Source: Filosporella fistucella
Lineage: Eukaryota; Ascomycota; Leotiomycetes; Helotiales
NCBI GenBank assembly: GCA_030077755.1
Contig: JAQJZZ010000010.1
Coordinates: 1,054,001-1,118,000 of the forward strand
Length of the DNA stretch: 64,000 nucleotides
Direction: 5' to 3'
The position numbers and the translations under genes were made by a program. Every line of letters begins with the position of its first letter. The stretch's first letter is position 1. The notes beneath the pieces are model-generated. The model had not been told where the DNA came from. It saw only the letters and a list, made by a program, of their open reading frames with translations, and searched no databases. Positions 36,452 to 48,537 of this stretch are shown in pieces.

Positions 36452-38613
36452 CTACAACAGCGAAGTTTTCGCCCTCCTTTGGATCTTTTCTTGTTTCTTC
36501 ATATGTCTCATAGATTTCCTCGGCCTACCCTGCAAACTAGACTTTCGCGGTTTCTCGAGAACTTTCAGCCAGGCATTCATCGGTCTCCTGGCTGAGATGA
36601 ATTTCCCGTTCGGAGAGAATACTTCGACTGCCGGCCAAGTGGGGTCAATGATCTCCTGAACTGTATCCTCGGATGCCCAAGTGTCACTTTTTGCGTTTTT
36701 TTCAGCCCCCTTTTCAGCCCAGGCAGGTTTTCTCTCACTCCAAGGCTTTCGAACTTGAGCGACGAGCTCGACCCATCCACATCCTTCAATCAGAATGTCT
36801 GTGGCGAGAATTTTATAAGGGAGCCTATCGGGATGTATTCCAACTGAATTAGAAGCAGTAATCGGACCGGCACGCTCCTTAGTCACATCATACTTGAGGT
36901 GGAATATTCCCGCAGAAGCAATTTTTTCGGCTGTATCTGGTAAAGATATGTTCTCTACCGATGACTCTATGCTGCGATTTTGGATCCCAATAGCTTTCAT
37001 CGTTGATGTGCCGTGAGGGTGTATGGGCGTAAATGCGTAGGATAAAATAATGACGTTTGGGTCGGTTGGAGTGATCCGAATAAATCCTCCCAAGAGGAGA
37101 GACTGTTGTGGTTTTAGAACGATCTGATTTGGAACAATTCGGTCACGCATGACAAGTTCAAACCGATGCTCTGGCTTAACATGGAGCTCTAGATCACCAC
37201 GAGAAAGACCTGGAAGATCTATTAACTCCCCCTTACCGCTACCAAAGGAAAGACGAATAGGGGAAGCTGTAGTCCCTGGAAGGGCCGATACAAGGGGCAT
37301 GGTAGGGTATTCGACCTCTTCTGGCGCTGGTGGAAGCAAAGAGTAAGTATCGAGAATCTCATCCTTTTGGTTCTCTTCACTCAAGCGTCCTCCGAGAGCC
37401 GCCTCCAATTCAGCGTCGGATTTTTTGGCGCTCAAAGGTGTTGCCGATTGGTAGGTACCCAATGGCTCTGTAGAAGGTGCGTGGAGATATGAGATATCCT
37501 CAGTATCTTTGAGTTTGGGAGTTGCAACCACAGTACCCTTCTTGTTAAGAAGTCCCTTCTCCATTCTTCCTTTTGGAAATATATCATGGAAGAGTTTACT
37601 CTTACCAACGTTGACTTTTCCTACCAACCATCCAGCTCCTCCGCGCTTCCATATTTCTTCCTTCAACTCTTTGGTCCACCAACCTTGCTTCGCACTGACA
37701 CATCTGATGTTACCTAGACGTACATCTATTGCTGTCCTCCCCAATGCATCTCTCAATACTGCTCTCAAATATGACATCATGGAGTCAACCTGCGACTTCT
37801 GAGAAGCTAGTAAATCCGCCCTTGTTATTACAAAGCTGACTTCAGTCTTTCGTCCGTGGTAAAATCTTCCTGTTTTGGAGCGTCTATTGCGCGATCTGAG
37901 AGGAGTTAGATGCAACAGCTTATGCAACCCGGGCACCAAAGACATAGGGAAGTCCGCAGCGTCAATAACATGGTAAACATGGTTATATTTGTATGGTGAT
38001 TCGAAAATTGTGTCTTGAACTGAGTGAACACTCGGATGATGTATAGAACGTCCAGTATCGTGATGTTTCAAATTGTGGCAGCGGTCGCAAACAGGCGGGT
38101 CGATATTTCGGGCTGGCATAATGTTAGATATCGAGGGAAATAGAAAAGGGAGACAGATATACCCTGAGTTGAAAAATCTTCAACCTTGATGGCAGAGAAT
38201 GCTGAGCCTGCATTTTCCAGCGCATTCTTCACAATTTCGTCTTCAGACGAAAGAGATTTTCCTGATTTCAAGTCCAGATATAGCCTCACAGACTTTCGAG
38301 TAGGGGTGAAATAGCCAGCTTCCTCAATTTCCACAGTCTGTGTGAAAGCTCCACATCCAGTACACTGTATGGGTAGGTTTTCCAGCGTGTATGTCGGTGA
38401 TTTTCTATGAGACGTTGGAACATTCTGTGATCCCGATTCCACATTCCTCCTTCGGGGAGCAAGAGAGAACGACTGCTGTCGATAGTTGAAAGGAGCTGGT
38501 TGTCGGAGTACTGTTGACCTAAGCACACCAGGGCAAAGAAACACAGGCAGATCCGCCACTGGCATGCATGCTCCCTTCACCACCTTTTGAGCAATTCTTG
38601 CTGTTCGTGACAT
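36452..38613 (-). CDS. GEP3: Mitochondrial YqeH-type GTPase (Gep3/Mtg3)
   Basis: Circularly permuted GTPase needed for mitochondrial small-subunit rRNA processing and ribosome assembly in yeast (Gep3/Fmp38/Mtg3). Exons 38613-38163 and 38112-36452 join in phase 1 and give 703 aa. A basic N-terminus suggests mitochondrial import. A four-cysteine zinc finger follows: CTGC (84-87) and CDRC (159-162), typical of YqeH. The permuted G-domain shows a G4-like VITRADLL before the P-loop VGKVNVGKSKLF, then G3-like DLPGLSRGDLELHV. The C-terminal region contains GWVELVAQVRKP and ends very basic. Yeast Gep3 is shorter (about 550 aa), and the extra length is mostly in polar linkers. It is divergent from MRP49 across only 160 bp. 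Confidence 0.9.
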
Positions 38614-38773
38614 TTCTCGTTAAGGATTTGCGGAAATCGAATCTCTTTTAATTTTCATGGGAGCGTCCCAAATATTTTTGGCAGGGGTCCAGTTTAGCGC
38701 CAAGCTTAAATAATTCGTCCTTCCTCTCACGACCAACGTCAAGTACCCCAAAGTCATTACAAGCACATTGAAG

Positions 38774-39545
38774 ATGGTCGCGGTAATAAAGCGCATGAGA
38801 AAATTGAGAGCAGTAGGTCATCACAGTCTGCTATCACTCAGACCCGCCTGCTAACGTACTTTCATCTAGAAGGTAGCAGATCCCCCTCAAACCTGTTCGC
38901 AAGACACCTTCAATTAACCCAGCACAGTTGCTCGCCATAAGGATAGGGCCTGGTGCGGCTATATTTCCACCTGAAGTCACACGAATACACATGGACTTTG
39001 CAACAGATATTCACGATGGACATTATGGACCTAGGTACGGCAGCTCCTGACTTCCTCGACATCTACTAAGATCGGATCATAGGAAATTCTGGCGCAATTG
39101 TCTTCCCCGACTGAAATATCACAATCCAGCTGTAGCAATGACAGTCAATCGAACCACAAATCAGGAGGGTCCTGCGTTGATGACAGTTCATTTCACAAGT
39201 GCAGCTCAAGCGGCATCGACTCAACCCGAGATCTCCTCCACAGCAGACAAACAGCAATCATCTGCTCCCGTTGCAGCATCACAGGCGGGCCCAAGAACAG
39301 AAAGGACAGAGGTGATCAACATGAAGCACAGAATGGATTCTGAAATTTTAGATCAGCTATTAGCTCTCACCAAGGCCAGAGTTATACGTCCTACACCAGA
39401 TGAAATAAGACAGATTCAAGAGGTGGAGGAGCAGAATGCTAAGAGCCTAAGGGATTCAGAGCTGATGAAGTCGGTGCTCGAGAAGAGAAAGAGAGACGCA
39501 GCTATTATGTTGCAAGCTAGGGGTGAGAACCCGGTGCCAACATGA
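38774..39545 (+). CDS. MRP49: Mitochondrial large-subunit ribosomal protein Mrp49-like (mL61)
   Basis: Exons 38774-38812, 38877-39034 and 39083-39545 join in frame and give 219 aa. The N-terminal part is an L51/S25/CI-B8 thioredoxin-like domain: LLAIRIGPGAAIFPPEVTRI, MDFATDIHDGHYGPRKFW, LPRLKYHNPAVAMTVNRT. It is followed by an Ala/Ser/Gln-rich linker and a charged helical tail. Yeast Mrp49 is shorter and lacks this tail. The domain is shared with MRPS25, so the subunit name is the best available rather than certain. The short first exon (13 codons, MVAVIKRMRKLRA) is basic, as expected for mitochondrial targeting. Confidence 0.82.
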
Positions 39546-39942
39546 TTGGAAGAGGTGATAGGTATTATGCATGGTGTAGGCGTTGGATGTACAAAATAGC
39601 GGCCGAGAGTCTATTGTCTGTAATATCACTGTACATTTGTTTCACAGAACTCATCTCATGTATCGGCGGGAAGTCTGATATAGATCGCTTTGTATGAGGC
39701 TCGATTTCGAGCCAAAAGACAAGCGTGTGTAATGAATGATTGCCATTGGTTTCCACAGAACCACCATATTGGAGGAAGGCATCCATGACAGCTTTACAGT
39801 TGGTCCATTGATTGATATATAAGCTCGGCATTTTGGCAACCCTTAATGTTTTCGAAGACCCAGTACCACCTTTCGCAACGCCGTCTAGTGCTCGGGCAAG
39901 ATTACCTGTAAGTGATGAAAATGCCGGCACGATATGACTCCA

Positions 39943-42900
39943 TCATTTCAATCCAAACCCTTCACTTTCGTTGACTGCGCGCCAAAGCATCAATTCTAAC
40001 TTTTCCTTCGATGCGTAACGCCATAACGACAATATGTTGAAACAGGTGCGAGCCACAGGAAACCGAGGTCCGTCATCACCAAGACAAGACAACTTGATTA
40101 CTAAATTGGTTGCCCCCATAGCCGGGATTCGATCACTGCCAGTAATGAAGCTTAAAAGCTTCCGCTGATCCTTGGGACTCGCGTTCTGAAAGGATTCCCA
40201 AAACCACTTTACGACAGGTTCTGTTTCCGCAGCATTAGGAACACCCCAGTTCTCGCAAATACAAACCGCACGGAGAGAGGCTATATCAAGAGGCTCATCC
40301 GAGCCTCTAATCAGAAGCTCGATCTCTTCCGGCCTGAAAAGTGACAGGGCATTGCCTCCACAAACAGTAAAGAATCCCCTTTTGAAAGGCTCAAATTGAC
40401 GAGTAACCGCAGTATCCAGCAGATAACGCACGTACAAATCGACGAATTCTCGCCTGTTTGCATTTGTGACTGGGCGTTTTTCTCCATCTTGACATAAAGG
40501 AACTTGTATCGTCTGTCCGTACCTATCAACATCCGCGACGAAATCTCGGCAGAAGGTGGTCTCAACATTTCCCTCGAAGTCTAGAAGCTGGCGGAGACCA
40601 TGAGCTAAGGCAGGACGGTACTCAGCAAGATCTTCCAAGGTGTAGGAAACGGAGGGTTTCGCATGCGACATAGCACCTGGAGCAACTGCAGGACCAGCGG
40701 CAAGAAGTTTCCGAAAAGCAAAAGGCGGAAGTGCCACATCGAGGATGGTTGAGTTGTATATTGCCAGCCCAAGGACAACACCAACGAGAAAAAATTGATC
40801 CGTCGTTTCGAAGCTATTGGGGTTGAAATAACAAAATCCAGAGTCTTCGTCATAACTGAACATGCCTACTCAAAGTCAATTGATGTTGATTCGACGGTGT
40901 GAAGCTTCCTACCATGCTCAGGATTGAAGACCTCTCTGACTAACAGCAGGAACCACTCTTTCCTGAGACCACCAGCATCTATACCTTCTTCCCCTTTGAA
41001 TTCGATTCGCAACCCTTTTTTGATCTCCTCTCCCCCAGTACCCACCACTTCGCTGACACCCTTCAGACTGTCCTCAACAAGACACTCCCTACGTATCTTC
41101 AGAACCAGATACTGGTTTACCGTTTTTCTTGTCATGATACTATCAAAGAATGCTTCTCTAGCCTTGACTTCCATCTGGCGACGAGCATCGTGCTCCATTA
41201 TCTGAATTTTAGCCCAAATGCTGAGAAAGAATGGATATTGGCAAAATGAAAATTTGCCTCTCTTGGACTCCCAAGCCTCAAAGTCCGCTATCAAATCCGA
41301 GTAGTCGAGAAGGGTATTGTAAAAATCACTAGTCGGCAATATTTGACCATGGCTGTGTGCTCTCTCTCGAGCCGCAAGACCTGCACTGTGAGTTGCCTCC
41401 GGGGAAGCCATAAGTGATCTAAGATCCCCTCGTCTTGCTACACCACTGTTGTTTGCAGAGAAAACCAGCGCCATAACTCTAGCGGCAGCCTTGATTTGCC
41501 AATCGTCATTGTATATGACTGCTTTGGGCTTGGTGTCAACCTTTTTAGAGGATTGACCGCTTGCCCCGAGAGCAGCGTGGAGAGCAGCTGAAGAAGTCCT
41601 CCCAGATCCGCTTATACTAGGAACCAGCCCAGCTGTCGGATCCTGTTCAACCTCACGGCGTTTTCCATGCTGTCTCGTCAGCCGATATGTGACAAAACTT
41701 CCTATGAGATCTGTTATCCTCTGGAATTGGCTGTCGGAAAACCTTGATAACCATGACACTAGGTGGTGATGACTCTCATTTGGTACGTTTGACAGGATAC
41801 CGAGGATTCTTTTGATAATCCCAGAATGCTGTCCGGTGCTTCCTCGGTTTGTGTTAGAAGTGAAAGGGGAACGAGAGCTAATGTACTGTTTTTGTACATC
41901 CAGGCTTGCTCCTCTGGGAGGTACATCTGCCTCACGTGTCCTTGATCTTGATCTTGATCGGCTCCTTTCTCTCGCCTTTGTGTTTGTGTGAGCTGGATAT
42001 AGGAGAGGATTGGACAATATAATCAGAAGAAATCGAAGGTCATTCGGCTCACTCAGAGGTCGACCAGGTCGTTTTAACAGGCTTTCTGTAGCTTTTAACA
42101 ACACTCTTTGAGCGTGAAACTGCGCCTCCATCATGTTATCCTCAATATCGTCCAACTCTATTTCAGTTGGTGTTCGTAACTGATCAACTTCTCCTAAGTC
42201 GTTCAAAGTCTTCTTCCAGAACTTTCCAGCATTGAGAACTGTGTGATACCATTCATTCATATCAGCCCAATCAATACGGGGGCTTTTCAGAGTCACCGAC
42301 TCGAAACCGTCATGCAGGCTGTCTCCAGCGGCCCTGTGTGACCTGGATCTTTCAGGACTTCTCAAATCAGGCCGCCCTCCAGTCCACCAGAATCCGTTTT
42401 CGGCGAAATCTCCAAGCAGCAGTGTTTTAGCATCCATTTCGGACAACTGCGAATCATTTCGGGTTTGTCTGTCCATCGAGGAGATCGGGTTACTGCGTTT
42501 TGTCCCTTCGCTAGTTGCCCTAGGAGCCAAATTGGGGCGACTAGTACTGAATGAGCTGTTGATACATTCGACTGAACCGAACGAGATGATTAGATAATCT
42601 TCCAGAGGCTTGAAAATGTATTTTGTACCAGGAATCAACCTTTCTGCGTTTCCCCCAACATGTCCTACGAAAGAGGACTCTCTATCCTGTCGAGAATCAT
42701 TACCAAAAGCTGGCTGGCCAAAAGGAAGTTCTTCGTTTCTCCGCTGTATGTGTGCACCGAAAAACTCCCCGGGAGACGACCTTGAGTAAGGCACAGAGTT
42801 TGCTCGTGTCATATCAGACGAGAACAAATCTCTTGAGAAAGATGCTTCTTTGGCTTGCATTTTTGGACGGCTGGGAAGATGTATTGGGGGAGTCTCAGAA

Positions 42901-43741
42901 GAGGGAGAGAAAAAGGATTCCTCATTATGCAAGTTATCAGGCACCTGTCTCATTTGCCTTTCATTGCCAAAATATGCTGGTGATCGTGGAGGCGAGGAGA
43001 CAGGTGTGGACGTGGATCCGTCATCGTGCTTCAACAGCCCGAGAAGGTATTCAGTAACACACTGATCAATAATCTGCTTGGTCCGGGCAAGAGACAGGGG
43101 CGATACTAAATCGCCAATTAACTAGAGTCACCCACCTCATCTCAGATAGTTCACATACCTCTTTGACTTGCCCCAGGATTTGAACCAGACTTAGTGTGTA
43201 CAGGACCTCTATGCCAGTCCCCCCGCCTTGCCTCTAATGCAATAGGCTTCAGATCATTGATTGTCATACAGACTGTACATCTAAAAACCTTCAATTCCTT
43301 AGGCCATCGAACCATAGAATCACAAGTCATACATTTCCCGGTCATGAGATCTTTGTCAGGGACTTTTGGCTTCGATATGGGATTTTGTATCTTGATCCTT
43401 GCAGCGACAGGAGACGCTGAGTCGTCGTCTGTAGAGTCGAAGCCTGCTGCGGTTGATGATTCTCCATTGCGCTTTTTCTTTCCAGAAAACAAGGCGGGAA
43501 AAGGATGGCTCATCGAACGCCCGTGGCTAGGGGTTCGTGTGGGTTTCGAGGTATTCGCGGCACCGTAGTTCAGGTGTGAAGGGGGAGGTAGACTCGGAAT
43601 GCCGTACGCATTGTCTAGTATATCCGCCTCAGTAAATCTAGAGTGGGTTCGCGCTGGTGAGATGGAACTGGTACCGGCAGTATTTGGGTCGGAATCATTG
43701 CGAGAGCTTGGTGAAAGCAGTCGGCTTGACCAAGGAGGCAT
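39943..43741 (-). CDS. HULA: HECT E3 ubiquitin ligase, Hul4/HULA type
   Basis: Transfers ubiquitin through a catalytic cysteine. Exons 43741-43159, 43105-40913 and 40865-39943 join in frame and give 1232 aa. The acceptor at 43105 was chosen because nearer AGs break the frame. The N-terminus has a four-Cys zinc-binding motif (CMTC at 137-140, CTVC at 155-158) found in HulA proteins, then long Ser/Pro/Arg-rich linkers, including a short RS-rich stretch near 41940-41970. The C-terminal 350-residue HECT domain shows LRIEFKGEEGIDAGGLRKEW, NPEHGMFSYDEDSGFCYFNP and VGVVLGLAIYNSTILDV, and the catalytic Cys lies in ARTCFNIL (about residue 1200) with the usual C-terminal acidic-hydrophobic tail. Yeast Hul4 is 892 aa; filamentous HulA is longer, as here. 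Confidence 0.93.
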
Positions 43742-44545
43742 TGCACAGCTCTCTCCTCAATGCTACACCGTTGAAGTCGCAGTCAAGGAATGAGCAGTTC
43801 ATTGAATCTGCCGGGGCAATTCAGGCTGTTGCAAAGGGTTTTGGGAGGGTTACTGATATTTCGATTATGTTTGCTTAATTCTATGTTGATGAGGGGTCGC
43901 AATTGCCTTTAAAGATGAGGTAGGTTGGTTAGCTCTGGTGTTCGTGATACTTCTTTCCGAGGGAAATCAGTCCAAGTCCCCCTCACTCACAATCTGAAAT
44001 CACAAAACCTATGAGAAGGTATATTCCGCCTCTGCTCGTAAAACGGCTGAAGGCATCTGCTGGCGCATCATGCAATCCGAGAAGGAGCCCCTCAGTTTCA
44101 ACAAGCGATTAGTCTGCAGAGTAATCGAAATCAAATACGAGCTGACTTCAGAGCCGAGAAATTTCTTATCGGAATACGATAGTGTAGAAACCCCCTGGAT
44201 GGTGCGTACAATGTATATTGTTCGTGCACAATCCTTGAAAGATAACTTTCAATTCGTAACAAACTTCAATCGATCTTCCCCAAGTCAATTGCGTGAAAAT
44301 CCACCTAATTTACAGCCTTGAAAAACCCAAGCATGGCGGGTCAAAAATCGAAAATCTCACTAAAGCCGTCAAGTCTATCACGTTCAGTATGGGAATAGAT
44401 TGGGCTTGCAAATCATTCATTCATCAGCCTATGGAAACCCAGCATACTTTTGCATGCTCGCATGATGCCAATAATGAGAGCCATATCAAGATCCACCCCA
44501 ATCCATCTGAGCAGTACAAACAGCAAAAAACTCCCGCTAACACAT
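43742..44545. other. Intergenic: HULA promoter and RPL15 3' flank
   Basis: About 800 bases. Small open frames at 44070-44321 and 44293-44568 have no motifs. Nothing else recognised. Confidence 0.4.
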
Positions 44546-45440
44546 CTATCTGTATCTTTGGAGGTTGAGAGTGTTGTGTCTCTTCCAGGTCTTTCTGCGA
44601 CCAGCGGTTGTCTTGTTGTATCCGTGTCCCTTGCCCAAACCACGAGACTTCTTGCCGGTAGCAGTGAGGCCACGAGATTCGCGGTGCTTGTGGACTGGCT
44701 TAACGATCCAGTTGATGCGGGGATCGCGGCGGATGGCCTTGTGTTGAGGGTCAACGAGGATGACTTCGTAGTACTTGTAGGTAGAGTCTTGGTTGATCCA
44801 GTACGAGTTCAGAACACGCAAGTTGGCGCAACGACGACCAACACGCTCCTCAGCAGTAGACTTAAGTGATCTTTGGTACTTGAGTTGGTTCACACCCTGG
44901 TTGGTTGGCTTGCCTATATCCAAGTGTCAGTCCCAGATCCCTCCATCATCCTTCCATAACTACTAACCGTAAGTAGCACCCTTTGGAACTGGACGCTTGC
45001 GACCACCACGACGGACACGAACACGGTAGATGACATAGCCTTGCTTGGCCTTGTAACCCAGACGGCGTGCCTTATCTGGGCGAGATGGACGGGAAGCACG
45101 GTGGACGACGTTCAATTGTCGAAGCTATATTATGCACTCTCAGCTAATGTTCAACGAGTGTATAGCAAGGAGCATCTAAAGATGTCCACATTCAATCCAC
45201 GTCCCACAATAATCCAATATGTCTCGAGGAGCAAATTCGAAATTATTGGTTCGGTGTCGAATCGAAGGAGAGTCGCAGGAAATTTTCGATTTATCTTACC
45301 TCCCAGCAGCGGACACGGAGAAGGAAGCGCAGAACATCGGACTGCTTCTTCTTTTGCAATTCCTATTCAACACATTAGCTATTTATCTTCAATTCTTGCA
45401 ATAATGCCCTGCTCACCTCAACATATTTAAGAGCCCCCAT
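44546..45440 (-). CDS. RPL15: 60S ribosomal protein L15 (eL15)
   Basis: Core large-subunit protein. Exons 45440-45417 (8 codons), 45362-45300 (21 codons), 45124-44968 and 44913-44546 give 203 aa, the exact family length. The start MGALKYVE is joined to [20 protein letters not shown], then [60 protein letters not shown] and the end [14 protein letters not shown]. The 21-codon exon 2 is easy to miss because skipping it preserves the frame, but the family requires it. Introns cluster at the 5' end, as is usual for fungal ribosomal protein genes. Confidence 0.97.
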
Positions 45441-46800
45441 TTTCGATCTGAATGAATAAAAGGATTAGCAATTGACTGTGAAAGATCGTTCAGCAGATGT
45501 GGGAGTGAACTGTCAGAAGGGCATCGGGAAAAGATGCGGCGAAGTCTGTTAAGAGCAGAACAGGCGCGTGTACAGTCCCACAGCAGTAATCAGGGGATGC
45601 GGTATCGATTTTCTCAAACACACTTACTTTTGTCGTGAGGCGCGAGATTGTCGAGAATGGCGGCAAGTGTCGATGAATGGTGAAGGTTTTCAAAGCGCAA
45701 AATGTGAGTGCGTGAACTTTTCGAAATGGGCTAGCGCGGTGCTTTAGCGAGCCCACCCCACACGTTCAAACTCTCCATTCACGTGACTCCAGGACCCTCG
45801 AACCAGACTCGCCTGGAACCTCTGTTGCGTCTCTGGAGGTAGTCCTCTGTTTTGTTGTTTTAAAAGGAAGCTGTACCCTTGTAATCTTAACTGAGGTACT
45901 CAGGTCGTTCCAAAGTACTTTTCAAACTAGACTTATGCGATCGAGTCCGATAGCCACCTCTTTCTCTGGTACTCATCTCTCTGGTATTGAATTTGATCGA
46001 GTCCTAGACCTTGTTGAATACCTTGGTCTGATCGACAGTTTCGGGCTCACGATAAAATATATCTAGACCTTCGACCTATCTATACGTCGAGATATTATCC
46101 TAAATCTTTTCATTATATCATCGGTACACTAGGATATTATCCTAGCTCGTTTTGCTTTTCCATGTTCTAACTTCTAGCATAGCATGCCTGTCAGTGTCAA
46201 CTCATTACCCATTGGAATATTGTCCTGTATCCTTTCAGTTCCAAATGTAGCATTGTCCTACATCTGTTAAGCACTTATACCCTCCAACAATGTCCTATGT
46301 TATGTTGTCCTTTTAGATATGAATAACTATTCTGGACGCTGTCTGCCATTTACGTACTGAAATATTGTCCTATATCATTTGATCTACATTGATTGAGATA
46401 TTATCCCAAAGGGTGGTAACTTCAAGTATATTAGAGTATTGTTCCAAGGATTGGATGCTACTCATATATCAACAGAGTATCCTAGATATTATTGGCCATT
46501 CTTATGTGTCATGATGTACCATATCTCTAAGTTGTCCAATTCTCTATGCTTCCAAGGCACACTACGTGGAACTATGGAATACGATGATTTGTCTGGAGAG
46601 CATATTTTCGATTATTCACGCTGTCCTAGGAGAGCTATAGGGGAATTGCTCGTTCTGTTTCTAGATATATTATTGCCCTCCGTTGAGGAATTGAAGCCGA
46701 TGGGTTGAGCCAATTATATTTTACAATGTCTACGACCAAAAAGGAGAAACAATTTCTGGAAAAACAGAATTTCGATAACCATCTTGACATCCTCCACTAT
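45441..46800. other. AT-rich intergenic region with repeated short motif
   Basis: About 1.36 kb from the RPL15 promoter to the sugar-transporter stop. The second half is AT-rich and contains a cluster of related ATATTRTCCTA words, listed separately. The open frame at 46439-46708 plus (89 aa) lacks any recognisable domain. A near-copy of the AAAAGTACTTTT palindrome lies at 45911-45922. Confidence 0.5.
46092..46446. repeat. Cluster of degenerate ATATTRTCCTA motifs
   Basis: Irregularly spaced related copies lie at 46092-46102, 46134-46144, 46217-46227, 46251-46260, about 46288-46298, 46362-46372, 46398-46408 and 46436-46446. A looser TGTTGTCCTT occurs near 46302. All are in the same orientation, with flanks often AT-rich (CATTT or ATATC). 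Spacing is 30-75 bases, so it is not a simple tandem repeat. Function unknown. Confidence 0.6.
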
Positions 46801-48537
46801 TCACTCGGCCTTCAGAGTGATCGTGGGACCAGGAACCTCTCGCTCCAGTTCGTAAGCATCCAGCTCATACTTCGCAAAGTCTCGAGCGCTCACTTTGCGA
46901 GCAAACATGATATCCAATTCCTCATAAGTACGGTTCCTGCACTCTGGAAGCCGGTAATAGGTCCAGAGAGTGGTCAAAAGTGCTGTGCCACACCAGAAGA
47001 AAGCTGTTTTTCCCTTCCAATCCCACTCTGTGGGATTCATCATATACGGCTCCAGTATACCCGCAAGAATAGCAGTGATATTGTAAGTGTTCCGAGAAAG
47101 TGCCACTGTCTTTGCACGGAGGCGGACTGCTGATGTTTCGCTGATGATGGCATAGCAGATTGGCCCAACTGTCAAAGAGTAGATGAGTAACCAAACAAGG
47201 CAGAGGCCAGCTTGTGCCCAGAGGGACGCTTGTGTCTTCGATGCTACTGAAATCACACCGATGATGAGTAACGTTCCAGTCAAAGAGCTTATGCCAGTAA
47301 GATATAAGGTGCGACGTCCAAAGCGATTAAGTAGAATCCAGGAGCAGACGGTACCAACGAAAGCAACCGCGGTGTTCCCCAGACCAAGTTTGTAGGCATT
47401 ATCTGGACTAAAGCCAGCTTGTATGAAGAAATAAGTTGGCCCGTAGGCGAACATGGCACCAGAGAGCATCTGCCCAGCAAAGGTCATACAGCAGATTTCG
47501 GTGCGTCGGAGATCAACCCCCTTAAAGCAGTCGAGATATGTGGCCCCACTTTGCATCTCGTTCTCGATAGCAATGGTATGGATCATTTGGGCTACTGTAC
47601 CCTTCAATTCTTCCATTGACTTGTGGGACAGACGGCCGAGGGTCTTTTGAGCATCGGAGTAGCGATCACGCCGAACGAGCCACCATGGGGACTCTGGGGC
47701 CCAGAGAATGGCGATGAACAATGGGAGTGGCCAGAGCCACTGTATAGCAAATGGAATACGATAAGACCATTCGTCGGAACGGCCCCTGCAACTCATTAGC
47801 CCTGTATCTGCAAATAATTTGAAAGGAAGAAGTCGAAGCCTGTTCGAACGCTGGTATATATACCGCTTCAGATCAAACGACAGAGTGCGGAAAAGAGAAG
47901 GGTTTGCATACAGGAGACCAACCAGGACACCGGCGGCAATGAATTGTCCAATGGCCCAACAGAGGTTGACATAGACCGTGAGGTATCCACGAAGAGCCAG
48001 AGGGCAGACTTCTGAAGCATAGGCGGGTCCTGTCGTAGCGAAAACTCCCCAAGTCAAACCACAGAATATTTGGCCGACTAAAAGTACTTGGATAGAGGGG
48101 GCGAAGAAGGTGATGAATATGAAGAAGTTCATGAAGAACAGGGACACAAGCATAACGAGTCGGTATCCATAGCGAGCAGAAAAGTACCCATTCAAGAAAC
48201 CACCAATCACAACACCGACATTGGCACCATTCGAGAGGCCTGCTTGCCATGGCCCTGTAATCTGATATCCGATACCCTCGTAGTAATTTCCATATCGCTT
48301 CTGGAAAGTTGGGTAGCCAAAGAATTGGTACATCAGACCAGTATCATAGCCCTCCATAATGATGGACATTGAGATGACAGTTGACCAGAGGACAGCTTTG
48401 CGATTGGCTTTGAAAGATTGGCGAAAGGTTTGGCTATGTTCTTCGTTCGAGGCGTTCCGTGCATCTTCGATGGCATCCCATTTTTTGGGATCCTCGACAT
48501 GGTCGGCTACAGCAGCTGAAGATTTAGAGGTATCCAT
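46801..48537 (-). CDS. MFS sugar transporter, maltose/alpha-glucoside permease type
   Basis: Twelve-helix proton symporter of the sugar porter family, plasma membrane. The protein begins MDTSKSSAAV and has a long polar N-terminus. Helix 1 carries SMSIIMEGYDTGLMYQFF, the usual maltose-permease form. Later come GGFLNGYFSARYGYR, YASEVCPLALRGYLTVYVNL (PESPR-type loop partner), APESPWWLVRRDR and LNRFGRRTLYL, all sugar-porter signatures. The frame is open throughout (578 aa). Positions 47863-47786 look like a 78-nt, stop-free intron (donor GTATAT, acceptor TTGCAG) inserting a poorly fitting stretch before EWSYRIPFAIQWLWP. Splicing it gives 552 aa, nearer family alignment. An upstream in-frame ATG at 48603 would add 22 residues. 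It neighbours GH140 and GH31 genes, suggesting uptake of their products. Confidence 0.9.
   Translation of the reverse strand: MDTSKSSAAVADHVEDPKKWDAIEDARNASNEEHSQTFRQSFKANRKAVLWSTVISMSIIMEGYDTGLMYQFFGYPTFQKRYGNYYEGIGYQITGPWQAGLSNGANVGVVIGGFLNGYFSARYGYRLVMLVSLFFMNFFIFITFFAPSIQVLLVGQIFCGLTWGVFATTGPAYASEVCPLALRGYLTVYVNLCWAIGQFIAAGVLVGLLYANPSLFRTLSFDLKRYIYQRSNRLRLLPFKLFADTGLMSCRGRSDEWSYRIPFAIQWLWPLPLFIAILWAPESPWWLVRRDRYSDAQKTLGRLSHKSMEELKGTVAQMIHTIAIENEMQSGATYLDCFKGVDLRRTEICCMTFAGQMLSGAMFAYGPTYFFIQAGFSPDNAYKLGLGNTAVAFVGTVCSWILLNRFGRRTLYLTGISSLTGTLLIIGVISVASKTQASLWAQAGLCLVWLLIYSLTVGPICYAIISETSAVRLRAKTVALSRNTYNITAILAGILEPYMMNPTEWDWKGKTAFFWCGTALLTTLWTYYRLPECRNRTYEELDIMFARKVSARDFAKYELDAYELEREVPGPTITLKAE

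Noticed and set aside
39565..39930. 121-codon open frame on the minus strand between MRP49 and HULA
   Set aside because: Lies in convergent 3' flanks, has no recognisable domain or intron signals, and HULA ends cleanly at 39943.
46439..46708. 89-codon open frame next to the ATATTRTCCTA cluster
   Set aside because: No domain or conserved motif. Its sequence contains pieces of the repeat words, so it is probably non-coding.
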